Below the pieces are notes generated by a model. It saw only the letters and a list, made by a program, of their open reading frames with translations, was not told the origin of the DNA and made no database searches. Position numbers and translations under genes: made by a program. A stretch of 32,921 nucleotides of DNA from an uncultured Verrucomicrobia subdivision 3 bacterium (GTDB lineage: Bacteria; Verrucomicrobiota; Verrucomicrobiia; Limisphaerales; UBA11358). The stretch covers positions 1-32,921 of the forward strand of contig CAISVF010000500.1 in assembly GCA_903888765.1 (NCBI GenBank), given 5' to 3'. This document shows, one piece after another, positions 7,353-17,400 of the stretch (position 1 is the first letter of the stretch; each line of letters starts with the position of its first letter).

Positions 7353-8876
7353 TCAATGGAGGCTTGCATTGTCTATGGGAGTCAATATTTGACGCTCAAT
7401 TCCCGGACCAGACCAAGTTATGTGCAAGTTTGGTTCGCCGGCAGCGTGAATATATTCAATTTTGACAAGGAAAGCTTGTCCGCCGGCCAGTTTGATTGCC
7501 TTGGAAACCTCCTGCCGCTCGCTGGTTTGCTTGTTTAGGACCAATTGAGAATTCACAAAGAGCCTAACCTGGTTATCGCCGTCGGCGTAGAAAGTATACG
7601 ATCCTTGAATTGGTGGCTTAATGATCCCGGTCCAGCGAACAGAGAAATTTTCCGGTGGCACATCGGCAGAAGCATCGGGCGAAGCGATACCACGTTCCGT
7701 TCCCAGATCAAAATCAATCATCGGGGTCACAGATTTTTTGGCGAGTTGGCCAAACTTTGCGTCCTTGTAATATTCCACGGCAAACAGCGGTGCCCTGGCA
7801 AAACCATCCGTGCCAAGCAATGCCTTGACATCATTCACCGACCAGGGATGACCGTCGGGATAAATCACGCCATGAAATGGTTTAGTGGTTTCGCTCGTGC
7901 GCGGGTGCTCGCGATTTTCGTCCCAAGCGAAGCGGCAATTATCGCGCCCGATCCCCAGTTCCCACAAAATGAAACCGGGCTTGCCTTTGAAATGTTCGAC
8001 AATGCCGGGAACGGACTGGGTCTTGCGGTTCATGCATTCTGAGTTGAGGGAATCGGGCGTACCGGTGTATTGGTAACTGCCGTATTCATGCCACGATCTA
8101 AAATCCGAATACGGCTCGCCGACAAAGCCTTTGCCGGTTGCGGTGACTGGAATAGCGGTGCCAGTTTCGTGAATCCAGATAAAAGCATCTTTCAGCAATC
8201 GTTTTGTTTCCGGTTTATCATTAGGCTCGTTGTAGGTTTCCCAAAAGGCAATCCTCGGGTCGGCTTTATGGGCGTTGACGATGTCCTGGACATAAGCCTT
8301 GAGCTGGTCCGCGTGATCCGCATAATGTTTACAAACCTCTTCGCCGGGCGAAACCAGCCAGCGACTGTTATGCACGCCAAAGATTGGTGCGGGATATTGG
8401 TAATCCGGCGAAAGAATCTCCTGCGCTGGCTGCTGCCAGCAGTCATCAAAAAATACAAAGTCAGTCTTGATGCCATATTTGTTGGCCCGCGTCAGAAAAT
8501 CCTCGATGTTGTAAAGCAGCGCCGCTTTCTTCTTCAGATAAATGTAATAGTGCAGATAGACGCGCACACAGTTGAATCCATAGACCGAAGCGTAATGCAA
8601 CTCCCGGTCGTTAATGACCGGATCGTATTCATCCCATTGCTGGGCTTCGTTCACATACCTGGTCGGAACAAAGACCGCCCCTTTCACCCAGCGCCAGTCA
8701 GCCTTGTAAGTGAGCGGAGCAGGTGTATTGGAATCTGTCGGCGATTCAGCTTTAGTGTCGGCGGCGGAAAACAGCCAAAGCAACGTACCCAAAACCAAAG
8801 CGCTCTGGACCAAGGACACATGGTGAAAGCGCGAACTGCCGCTGATCAGCATGCTTTTGGCGCAGGTAAGATTCAT
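7353..8876 (-). CDS. Secreted clan GH-A glycoside hydrolase with C-terminal PA14 domain
   Basis: The 507-residue product has a hydrophobic export segment (about 22-38) behind a longish N-terminal tail; an internal Met at 10 is an alternative start. Residues 60-370 form a TIM barrel: WRWVKGAVFVPTRYVNE opens it, FWETYNEPN supplies the probable acid/base E217, and FILWELGIG the probable nucleophile E306. This strand-4/strand-7 Glu pair is typical of clan GH-A (GH5/GH2-type); the exact family and substrate cannot be set. Residues about 375-505 are a PA14 domain (VRWTGIIKPP, YTFYADGDNQVRLFVN, ITWSGPG), often carbohydrate-binding. It is the last gene of the seven-gene minus-strand operon, 49 bp after its neighbour, the largest gap in the operon. 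Confidence 0.8.
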   Translation of the reverse strand: MNLTCAKSMLISGSSRFHHVSLVQSALVLGTLLWLFSAADTKAESPTDSNTPAPLTYKADWRWVKGAVFVPTRYVNEAQQWDEYDPVINDRELHYASVYGFNCVRVYLHYYIYLKKKAALLYNIEDFLTRANKYGIKTDFVFFDDCWQQPAQEILSPDYQYPAPIFGVHNSRWLVSPGEEVCKHYADHADQLKAYVQDIVNAHKADPRIAFWETYNEPNDKPETKRLLKDAFIWIHETGTAIPVTATGKGFVGEPYSDFRSWHEYGSYQYTGTPDSLNSECMNRKTQSVPGIVEHFKGKPGFILWELGIGRDNCRFAWDENREHPRTSETTKPFHGVIYPDGHPWSVNDVKALLGTDGFARAPLFAVEYYKDAKFGQLAKKSVTPMIDFDLGTERGIASPDASADVPPENFSVRWTGIIKPPIQGSYTFYADGDNQVRLFVNSQLVLNKQTSERQEVSKAIKLAGGQAFLVKIEYIHAAGEPNLHITWSGPGIERQILTPIDNASLH

Positions 8877-8925
8877 TTGTTGGTTGATGGTTATCTTGAT
8901 GTTGGTTTTCTTGCGTTCGCGTTCG

Positions 8926-10422
8926 TCATGATTTCAATTCGGAAATTGGCGGCATTGTTTCATCCAAATATACATAAACCATTTTGTGAGTAGGCAACGC
9001 CAGTTCAAGGAACTTGGCTAGTTGTCCATACTTTAGGTATGATGGAGCAAAGACCATGATTACGGGCAATCCAGCCTGTTGACAGGATTTAAGCGCCTGT
9101 TCATCCATTGCCGCCAGTGCTTGAACTAGCGTCCGGGAGTCGGAAACAATGCGCCCGGTTGACTTCAGTTCGGTGCGCGAGCCGCCGTTGGCATAAAAGG
9201 AATGGATCGCAAGAAGTTTGCCCGATACCGCACCGTCCTTTTCCGACAAATATAATTCCCAAGGATGAAACATTCTTTTGTCCCGGTCCAGAAGATTTCT
9301 GTCCGGGTTGAACGCGCGGTAGTGAATTTGTCCCTGCGGTGGCGGTTCAACCCTCACGCCCCGCTCACTATCCATGATGGAGAGAATGCTCGCGAGCGCC
9401 TGAGCTTCGCCTAACTTCACATCATTCCCGAAACTGACCGTGAGATAATACTCGTTTTTCTTGCGATCGCATAAGCCCAGCGCCTGCATCACCGAACTGA
9501 TGGACGGCTGTTCATTCAGCAACTGCGGCCCTTCTTTGAGTTCGAATGCCAGATTCTTAAGACGTGCGAGGCCGAGGAGAAGATTGGTGGTTGAGGGGTG
9601 GCCTGCCGAAACACTCAAAACAAGGTCTTTGACTCCTTTGGCATCTTCCTGTTTGACAGGCTCGATAATCAGGTTAAGCAATTTACCTTCTGAAAAATGA
9701 TGTTCGGGGTTGACGCTGATGTTCTGGTAAACCTCTCCCTGGGTGGCAGCATAGGGAACTTCCAGCACCGAGTAAGTGGTATTGAAAAGGGAAACAATCG
9801 CCATTGGTTGTAAGGCGTCCGCGGCGAAGGATCTCTGGCCGGGATGCTTGGGATCGGTCATCCACTTTGATCCGGTAAAGCGGAAACCTGCTTCCGGGAA
9901 AGTCTTATCGGTTCGCCGGTCGAGCAACAACTTCTCTAATCGAATCGGTGGTTCGCCACCATTAACCAAGCTCAGCTCAAAACATTCGCCCCTGGCCCAA
10001 TATCTCAACGCATCAGGTTCAAACGGTTGGCCTGGAGTTTTGCCGATAAACTGGAGCGCCTGACTAACCGCACTGGGTTGCGCGAAGGCAATGAGCAGCG
10101 TTTCGTAGCCGTGCTCGCTGTTATAACCGACAATTGTAAATTCACAGGGTGCATGCTGAGCCAGTCCCGTGCTCTCGACCATCACATCAATCCGTTGCTT
10201 CTGTTTATCGGCGACCAAGCCGGGCAAGACGAGGAAGTTGCGGTCGTTTATATGCAGCTTCAAGTTGGTTTCGTAGGCAATCGCAGCCAATTGTTTGTTG
10301 TTCTCATGCCCAACCGGTTTGCTTTTATACAGGTTCGGTTCCTGCGCAAGAAGAGACGCTTTCAGCAGGAACACCAAACTGATAACAGGAAGACACATGA
10401 GATCACGCTTAATCATCCTCAT
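8926..10422 (-). CDS. Secreted YdjY-like protein with an ExbD-like C-terminal region
   Basis: The 498-residue protein begins with a signal peptide (hydrophobic about 9-26, LLAQ end). Residues about 60-240 look like a YdjY domain: NFLVLPGLV, then a hydrophobic core around GYETLLIAFAQPSAVSQALQFIG (100-127), a family of unknown function frequent in Planctomycetota and Verrucomicrobiota. The C-terminal 80 residues (LKSCQQAGLPVIMVFAPSYLKYGQLAKF, up to YVYLDETMP) resemble the periplasmic fold of ExbD/TolR proteins, but there is no separate membrane anchor for it. This second match is weaker. The start is one base after the stop of the GH29 gene; ATG occurs at 10422 and 10416. Its place between carbohydrate enzymes suggests a sensing, binding or envelope role, but no activity is known. 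Confidence 0.6.
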   Translation of the reverse strand: MRMIKRDLMCLPVISLVFLLKASLLAQEPNLYKSKPVGHENNKQLAAIAYETNLKLHINDRNFLVLPGLVADKQKQRIDVMVESTGLAQHAPCEFTIVGYNSEHGYETLLIAFAQPSAVSQALQFIGKTPGQPFEPDALRYWARGECFELSLVNGGEPPIRLEKLLLDRRTDKTFPEAGFRFTGSKWMTDPKHPGQRSFAADALQPMAIVSLFNTTYSVLEVPYAATQGEVYQNISVNPEHHFSEGKLLNLIIEPVKQEDAKGVKDLVLSVSAGHPSTTNLLLGLARLKNLAFELKEGPQLLNEQPSISSVMQALGLCDRKKNEYYLTVSFGNDVKLGEAQALASILSIMDSERGVRVEPPPQGQIHYRAFNPDRNLLDRDKRMFHPWELYLSEKDGAVSGKLLAIHSFYANGGSRTELKSTGRIVSDSRTLVQALAAMDEQALKSCQQAGLPVIMVFAPSYLKYGQLAKFLELALPTHKMVYVYLDETMPPISELKS

Positions 10423-10423
10423 C

Positions 10424-11896
10424 TCATTTCACCTTGAAATCAATGCGATACACGAACGCATAGTGGCCAGGTTTCTCTTGCGGCACTGTGAGGGCCAGAC
10501 CATTGGCAGTTTGTTGCCATTTCACCGATTCAGTTGATCCCAACATGCGCACCGCCGCAACGCGCTTACTGCGCGAATCAAAATTTCCCAGCGACTTAAT
10601 AAGCAAATCATTTTCCGGCCAAGCCAAGCAGATGGCATAAACCGAATTCTCCTTGGCCGTGAACCGAACGTCAACGTTGGCTGCGGAATTTTTGTCTGGG
10701 AATCTAAAAGTCTTGTCGTTCAGCAGCACTTGCTCGTGAAAGATCTTCCACGGCGAAGTTCCGTAGATGGCTTCTCCATTCACTTTCATCCATGCTCCAA
10801 CCTCCATCAAACGGTCAACGCTGGGCTGTGGAATAACTCCCTCGGAGGTGGGACCAACATTAAGCAGGTAATTGCCGCCTTTGCTGACGATCTCCACCAG
10901 CCGGGAAACCACCTCCTGCGCGTTCACCCAGTTAGTGTCGTTCTGATTGTATCCGTAACTTGTGTTCAGGGTGCCGGGATTTTCCCATTCGAATCCCAAG
11001 GGTTTACCGGCGATTTCGTTGTCGCCGGTGGAAATATAATCGCAGTAGGGAGGCGGAATCGCTTTCGGAAACCGGCAGCCTTGAATTCGACTGTTAATTA
11101 AACAGTTCGGCCCGAGCTTGCGGATGGTTTGGTAAAGATTGCCGACCTGCGCGTTGTTCATCATGTCAATCCCATCAAACCAGAGGACAGCCGGTTGGTA
11201 ATTGTTCAGCAGTTCCTCAACCTGCGGCTTGGCAAAGTTATCGAAGTAGCGATTAAAATCTTCTGGTGGCGAATGCGGGTAATCCCAAACATTCATCTGC
11301 TTGTAGCTATTGCCAGGTCCCAGGGGCCGATACCAGTCCCGGTCAATTGAATAGTAGCATCCAAACGGAATGGCCGCTTCATGGCAAGCGTCCGACAATT
11401 CGCGGGTAATATCCCGCTTGAATGGCGTGGCGTCAACGATGTTATACGTGGTCAATTTGGATTTGAACATGCTGAAACCCTCATGGTGTTTGGCTCCCAC
11501 AACGATGTATTTCATCCCGGCCTGCTTGGCAATGCCGACCCAGGCATGGGCATTGAATTTCACGGGATTGAACCGGCCGGCCAGTTGTGCATACTCTTTG
11601 GCAGGAATTTTCTCACCGAACATGATCCATTCGGAATAACCTTCCGCGTGAATCTTGTCTTTCCACACTCCGGCGGGAACGGCATACAGCCCCCAATGCA
11701 CAAACATCCCGAACCGGGCATCGCGCCACCATTGGATGCGGGCTTCATGCTGTTCCGGCGATTCGATCGGCTGGGCTAGACCCACCGCTTCCGGAAACGC
11801 TATGGTCGGATTGAACGCGAATAAAGTCAACCAAACCAAGCCAGATCCGGCGGCGGGCCGCAATAAGTAGCGCAATTTCGTTATTGTTTGGGTCAA
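10424..11896 (-). CDS. Secreted alpha-L-fucosidase (GH29)
   Basis: The 490-residue protein matches GH29: IQWWRDARFGMFVHWGLY (54-71), YAQLAGRFNP (102-111), GMKYIVVGAKHHEGFSMF (127-144) with the HHEGF signature, and AVLWFDG with the probable nucleophile D241. GGNYLLNVGP closes the barrel. A hydrophobic export signal covers about 17-33. The frame opens with a rare TTG at 11896; the next Met is residue 64, inside the catalytic core, so a non-ATG start is required. It follows the preceding stop by 2 bp, consistent with translational coupling. The enzyme should remove terminal alpha-L-fucose outside the cytoplasm, from fucose-bearing polysaccharides or glycans released by its operon partners. Confidence 0.88.
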   Translation of the reverse strand: MTQTITKLRYLLRPAAGSGLVWLTLFAFNPTIAFPEAVGLAQPIESPEQHEARIQWWRDARFGMFVHWGLYAVPAGVWKDKIHAEGYSEWIMFGEKIPAKEYAQLAGRFNPVKFNAHAWVGIAKQAGMKYIVVGAKHHEGFSMFKSKLTTYNIVDATPFKRDITRELSDACHEAAIPFGCYYSIDRDWYRPLGPGNSYKQMNVWDYPHSPPEDFNRYFDNFAKPQVEELLNNYQPAVLWFDGIDMMNNAQVGNLYQTIRKLGPNCLINSRIQGCRFPKAIPPPYCDYISTGDNEIAGKPLGFEWENPGTLNTSYGYNQNDTNWVNAQEVVSRLVEIVSKGGNYLLNVGPTSEGVIPQPSVDRLMEVGAWMKVNGEAIYGTSPWKIFHEQVLLNDKTFRFPDKNSAANVDVRFTAKENSVYAICLAWPENDLLIKSLGNFDSRSKRVAAVRMLGSTESVKWQQTANGLALTVPQEKPGHYAFVYRIDFKVK

Positions 11897-11898
11897 GC

Positions 11899-14433
11899 TT
11901 ATGATTGTGCGGGTGTGATGGTGCGCAATTCCGGCTGATCCTTGGCGGTTTCAATGGCCTTGATGGCGTCCTTCACGGCGTTGACTCGCCGGTCATTGAG
12001 TTCACCGGCGGGATAATTCCCCTGCCGGCACTGTTCGTTGAACTGAACGATCAATTCGTTTAGCCCCGGCACGGCTTCGCGGGCGGCCGCACCATAACCA
12101 ATGATTTCGCGCATTATTTCACCGGTCCGATTTTCGCTGCCATGTCCGCCTTGCGTCTGGGCAAAGATGACTCCGGCCGCAATGCCCTCCTTGAAGTGAT
12201 ATTTGGTCAGAGCCTTGAAGGCTCCCATGCGAATCTCGTTTCCGAACATTGTGTCAGCGGGACAACGTGTCCGGACCGCTTCCAATATGTTCGGTGCTAG
12301 TGCAATGACATCCTCCACGCTAAGTTGATTTTCAAAAATTTCTTTCAAGTGCATCCGCGCCATGCCGTCGGGATTCCTGGCAATGGCCTGAATTGCCGGA
12401 TACATCACCTGCTTGTCAACTCCGTCAATGGATTTTTTCAACATGCCGCCGAACAGAGCTTCGGCCAACTGTCCCTGGGCAATCTGAATAGGATCGTTCC
12501 ACGCAACCGGCTGGGGCGGTTCGGCAATCTTAACCACTGCTTCAAGCATGCCGGGCAAGACTGGTCGCGCCGAATCACCGAATTTCTTGAGCGCTTCCGC
12601 CGCCTTGACCCGGAGCCAGCGATCCTGATGATCTAGGAGGGCGACCAATACTGGCAATGCCTGCGGATCCTTGATATATCCGAGAGTCTCGCATGCTCCC
12701 TGACGCAGGTGCGCGTCTTTACCTTCCACCAAGGCTATTAATTTAGACACCATCGCCTTCGACTCGGGACGCCTGGCCAACTCCTCTGCCGCCCAGCCGC
12801 GCACAACTGGCGACCAATCGCTGAATGAGGCCATTAACTCCGGCACGCTCATCTTTATACGATCCAGGTCGAAGCGCCCGGCAGCGATGGATTCATTGAC
12901 TTCTTGCTTGGTTAACCAGTCTGCCTGGTTCGCCTCCTTGCCTGTGATGAACAGTTTTTTTAGCGGCAACGAATAGGTTAAAACATAAGTGGCATTGGGA
13001 CTAAGACCAGAATAATTTGGGCTTCCATAGTAAAAATTTTCCGCTTCGGTTTTCTCACCCGGACCATACTGCTCCCCGCCGTCATAAGTGAACGATCCGT
13101 CACAACGACGCTCCAAGTCGAGGTGCCAGGAAGCTTGTTTGAAAAATGCGGCCACGGCATCGGGTCCGCCCACATTGGCACCCAATGCTCCCCATAAATA
13201 ACTAAAACCTTGCCCTGTGTGGCCATATTCGCGGTTGGCATATCCCGCCGTAGCCATCTTCGCAAAAAATTTCGCAGCTTCAATCTGGTTAGCTTGGAGC
13301 GCAAACAGGAGCGCCGTCATGGAGTTCTTGCCATTATTTTCGTGATATGGCCAAGGTGCATGTTCGCCGTAGGGAACCGCCCCTTTGTCCACAAAGTAGC
13401 CGAAGAACTTGGAAGCCCGTTCCACGGCAGCATCAATTTCTGGATCGGCTATTCCGCATTTCTGTCCCATGACGATCGCCAGGTTGCCGATCAGCCCGGC
13501 GGCATTAACCGGTCCGTATGGGGGAATTGAGCCGTGCAGTTTTCCATCGGCGGCCGGCACCGCAATACCATGCCCGAACGTGCCATACATGCTCTGACCT
13601 TTGGCAAGTGAAATGGTGTATTGACCGATGGCATGCAGCACGGCTTGGTCGCCCGTTTGCAGGTAATATTCGCAAAGAAACAGATTCCGGTAACCCCAGT
13701 CCCACACCACCATTCCCTCTTTCAATTGAAGTTTTAACGTGGGCGATCCCATCTCGCGGGCAAATTTCTGCACCCTCGGCAAATAGTCCTGATTGCCCGT
13801 GGCCAGCAGTGCAAGACCATTGATAGCCCCGCTCCAATCCTGTTCCAGCGGTTCCTTCGCCAAGGCTTTACAGGCTTCATCCAATATTTGCTTCGACTTC
13901 GAGCAGCTATAAGGTGCCGTATCACTATAGGTGCCCATGACCTTAAGCTTGAGCTCAACGTTCTCATTTTTACCGGCCCGGAAACGAATTAGCTTCAAAA
14001 TGCCACCATTAGCCTCCTTTTCCGCTTCCGTAATTGCTTGTCCAAAACTTCTGCGAGCATCGTTGCTGAATGGTTCGCCACCGACACCCAAAATAACATC
14101 GCCCACCTGAAGCACGCCATCAGCGGGCGTGTTTTTGGCGACAGCCGTGACGAATATCTGGCGGCTCTCCGTCGTGATGCGGCCCTGCACGCTGTCCATA
14201 TAACTCTCCGGATGCGTGTAAATCCATCCGCGCAGACCGGTCGGCCCCAGATTCCAAGTCTGGCTGCGATCCATGCCTTGAGTATCGCCTTTGGTCAAAT
14301 CCGGATTCACTTTGACTTTGGGACCAGCAACAACCAACCAAGTGCTGGTAATGAATAACAGGCTTGAAAGCAAGCTAATGCCGACTACGTTAAATTTCAT
14401 AAAAAAGAGAGTATTGCCGTAAAATTTCATCAT
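11899..14433 (-). CDS. Exported PDZ / alpha-helical / HEAT-repeat protein (DUF6288-like)
   Basis: From the ATG at 14433 the product is about 844 residues: an export signal (about 12-36), a PDZ-like domain (about 64-169, with VGDVILGVGGEPF), a large alpha-helical domain (about 180-500) rich in aromatic and Gly residues (MVVWDWGYRNLFLCEYYLQT, YGPVNAAGLIGNLA, FYYGSPNYSGLSPNATY), and HEAT repeats (about 532-660, LRQGACETLGYIKDPQALPV and following). It resembles the DUF6288-type proteins of Planctomycetota/Verrucomicrobiota, of unknown function. The stop of the upstream gene (TAA, 14435-14433) shares a base with this ATG. Alternative starts are ATG at 14430 and at 14400, the latter giving a cleaner signal peptide; a frame open to 14526 lies inside the upstream gene and is unlikely. 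An alpha/alpha-toroid enzyme or a scaffold is conceivable. Confidence 0.7.
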   Translation of the reverse strand: MMKFYGNTLFFMKFNVVGISLLSSLLFITSTWLVVAGPKVKVNPDLTKGDTQGMDRSQTWNLGPTGLRGWIYTHPESYMDSVQGRITTESRQIFVTAVAKNTPADGVLQVGDVILGVGGEPFSNDARRSFGQAITEAEKEANGGILKLIRFRAGKNENVELKLKVMGTYSDTAPYSCSKSKQILDEACKALAKEPLEQDWSGAINGLALLATGNQDYLPRVQKFAREMGSPTLKLQLKEGMVVWDWGYRNLFLCEYYLQTGDQAVLHAIGQYTISLAKGQSMYGTFGHGIAVPAADGKLHGSIPPYGPVNAAGLIGNLAIVMGQKCGIADPEIDAAVERASKFFGYFVDKGAVPYGEHAPWPYHENNGKNSMTALLFALQANQIEAAKFFAKMATAGYANREYGHTGQGFSYLWGALGANVGGPDAVAAFFKQASWHLDLERRCDGSFTYDGGEQYGPGEKTEAENFYYGSPNYSGLSPNATYVLTYSLPLKKLFITGKEANQADWLTKQEVNESIAAGRFDLDRIKMSVPELMASFSDWSPVVRGWAAEELARRPESKAMVSKLIALVEGKDAHLRQGACETLGYIKDPQALPVLVALLDHQDRWLRVKAAEALKKFGDSARPVLPGMLEAVVKIAEPPQPVAWNDPIQIAQGQLAEALFGGMLKKSIDGVDKQVMYPAIQAIARNPDGMARMHLKEIFENQLSVEDVIALAPNILEAVRTRCPADTMFGNEIRMGAFKALTKYHFKEGIAAGVIFAQTQGGHGSENRTGEIMREIIGYGAAAREAVPGLNELIVQFNEQCRQGNYPAGELNDRRVNAVKDAIKAIETAKDQPELRTITPAQS

Positions 14434-17400
14434 TATTTGGCTGGTTTTAACGACAAAATGGGAACCTCGCAAAAGGTCAAGGCGGCAATACCGTTTTCGC
14501 CCCGGAGCAGACGCTCCTGGCTCCAATCCTTGCTGTCAAGATAGGTAATGGATTTAGCTGATGAGGCGGCGGCTAATTTTAGTAGAATGCTATTTCCCGA
14601 CCGGCTGCCTGAAACCACCAGTCCACTCTCGCCATCGAGATAAAACTCATTCACCAAGTTATCGCCCCATTTCACAGGTTGATCGAACTCCATGACGATT
14701 TCGTCCTTCTTCTCGGTTGGGTAATAAACGCGAACAAGATCAGGCGGGGTGATGGGGTTGGCGAAGACTACATGGTAGTTGTCCCGTTTCACGAGCGGGC
14801 AGATAAGCCGGGCAATTTCCGCATAACCGGCTGGCGGGTAGTGGCAGCTCCCCGGTGGGGTAACCCCCAATGTGGACATGATGCCCAAGTTGGAAAACGC
14901 CTTCGGCAATAACCGCTGCACTTCGCGCAGCCGATTATCGGATCCATCAATGCCCATCGCGCAGGACTTAGGCCAGATTTGGAAAAGGTAATAATGTTGA
15001 ATGTTCGGATAGTCCTGCTTCCAGGAAGCCGACATGTCAAAAAAGTATTGGCGGTAAGTCTTCCACCCAAAGTCGCCGGTGGGGCCGTCCGCGCCCTGAT
15101 CATTCTCGCCTTGATGCCAGAGCACGCTGCGGATGCCATCCGTGAGTCTGGCTTGCTCGACGCGCCAGAGGAGTCGTCCGTAGATCGAATCCACATCCTC
15201 GGGTTCGAAAGGGTTCCGCTGGTGTTTGTCAATGCGAGTACCGCCGACCGCGCCATTGATGATGCACACCGGCATTTTCTGATCCTCAACCAAATGCCGT
15301 CCCAGTTCCAATCCCCAATAACCGATTTGCAACTTGCCATGCTTGCTCCGCGCCACGGCATTGCCCCAGATTTTCAGGCGCGCAAACTCAGGATTGCCAT
15401 CCGTATAGCCAAAGCTCCGAATCCAATCGCTGGTAAAGGGATAATTCTTGTCGCCAAACTCGACTGCCTCCGCATTCGATTGCCCATCAATCAGGTAGGC
15501 ATCGCCGCAGACCAGGTTAGTTGCCGTTTGCACCACTGTTTCGTGGTTCCCGATCTTCGTTCCAAACTCTACACTGTATTTAACCAGTCCCGACTTGAGC
15601 TTCACGGAAAATGCATAGGATTTATCGGCTGACAATTGACTGGTCTTGGTTTGGTATATCGCATCGCCAGCATAGACCTTCAAATAAACCGAATCCGCCG
15701 CGGACGGCAGAACTCCATGGTAATAGAGTGTGCCTTCGTTGTGGTCATCGCGGGCATAAAACTGATTGTCCTCAGGCTTTTCGTCCGCAGCAGGCGTCCG
15801 CTTAACCCAAAGTTCGTTTTTAGGTTCATTAACCTGAATTGTAATAGAATTGGTAATAAGGCTACCGCCGTTGTCAACCGTTAAACTGACTGTCATCGGT
15901 CCGCTTTTCAGGGCACGCTTGAGAATCAATTTTCCTGGCGTAATCTCCCTGGCGACCGCAATGTCGTTAGCGCTCCAGGCGTAATTCAAAGCCCCGGCTC
16001 CTTTCGCTTGCATTTCATCGAGATTAGCGATCTGTGCCACGACTTCAATCGTTTCGCGTCCGTTCCAAGTGACCGGTGCTTTCAGGGTCAAAACCGGATC
16101 TCGAATATCTTCCATTATCGTTATAGCCACATCCCTCGTCTTTACTTCATTTGCATAAATTGCTTTAAGCTGAAGCACGCAAGTCTGGTCTCCAGCTATG
16201 CGTCCAGCATTGAAGATATAATGAAACCGGTCCACGGCGACAACAGCTTCTTGATTGTCGCGCTTGAGTATCCAATAGATTTTCTGCGCGCCGCCAGCTT
16301 TTGCCGACAGGGTAACACTCTTGCCTTCCATGACTGTGACTGTTTCCGGCGAAACCGAGAAGGAATTGCCTGGTTGGACTAACGGTCCGACCACAGTTTG
16401 CCGGGGTTTTTGATTTTCATATTGCAGCTTGATCCAGTCGGGAGAGCGAACCACTTTGGAAATCCGCACTTCGTCAATCTCGCCACGGAAATTGTAATCG
16501 TCATGCCACCCCCCCATCCAGAGCCCCGATGTTTTGGGAATATCCAGCACGGGAGTAGAAACCCCATCCAGCTGACCATTCACATAGACCCGCGAATCCT
16601 GGTTCTGGTAAGTATGTACCACTTGATACCATTGGTTCATGCCAATGGGACTTTTACCATTTACATCGGCGAAGTAGCAATGGATGCCAATGGTAGGTGG
16701 ACTAAGAACCTTCATCATGACTTTTCCGGGTCTTTGCTCCCTGCCCCATGCAACAATGTTAACATTTGGCTTTTCCGCTCTAAACCATGCTTCAGTGGTC
16801 ATGGGCCCCGTTCCCGACGGATAATTGGTAATATTTTCGCCGGCCGAAATACCTTGCTCACCGGCAAAATGCCTCGCTTGACCGATAACTCCCGAACTGG
16901 GCATGGTGCCGTCATTCCTGGTAACAGCCACCGTTCCGGCATCATCTTGGACTGGCTCGTTCATATGCCAGATACTTAAATACCCGTTAGACTCGTTAAA
17001 AACATTGGTGCCGCTCGACTCGCTGTTCGCATCAGACTTGCCCCAAAACATTTTCAGCTGTTGTCGTTCGTTGCCGGTGATGACGGGCACGCGCAACCAA
17101 ATGCTCGCCGTGCCGTGGGCGACATCCCATTCCTCAATCTGATAAGCCAGCGAAGCGCTGGCTCCCGTCGTAAAGCGAATGTCTTCTCCGTGTAGTTTTG
17201 CCTGACTAAACTCAAAGAAATCTGAGCTCAATCTGAACAGCAAAGGAAAATGGTTTACCACCGCCGAGGACCTTAAATTCGCGCCATCGGGCGTGGTAAT
17301 AATGTAAAACACCCCGGAATGCCGCCAAGCCACATAATTCGAAGATGTGATTTCGGCTTCGACTAAGTTTGGAAAAAGCAGCCGGCAAAAAATCAGCAGG

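Noticed and set aside
8070-8993. 307-codon plus-strand frame opposite the GH-A/PA14 gene
   Set aside because: It is antisense to a clear hydrolase gene and shows no domain, export signal or operon context.
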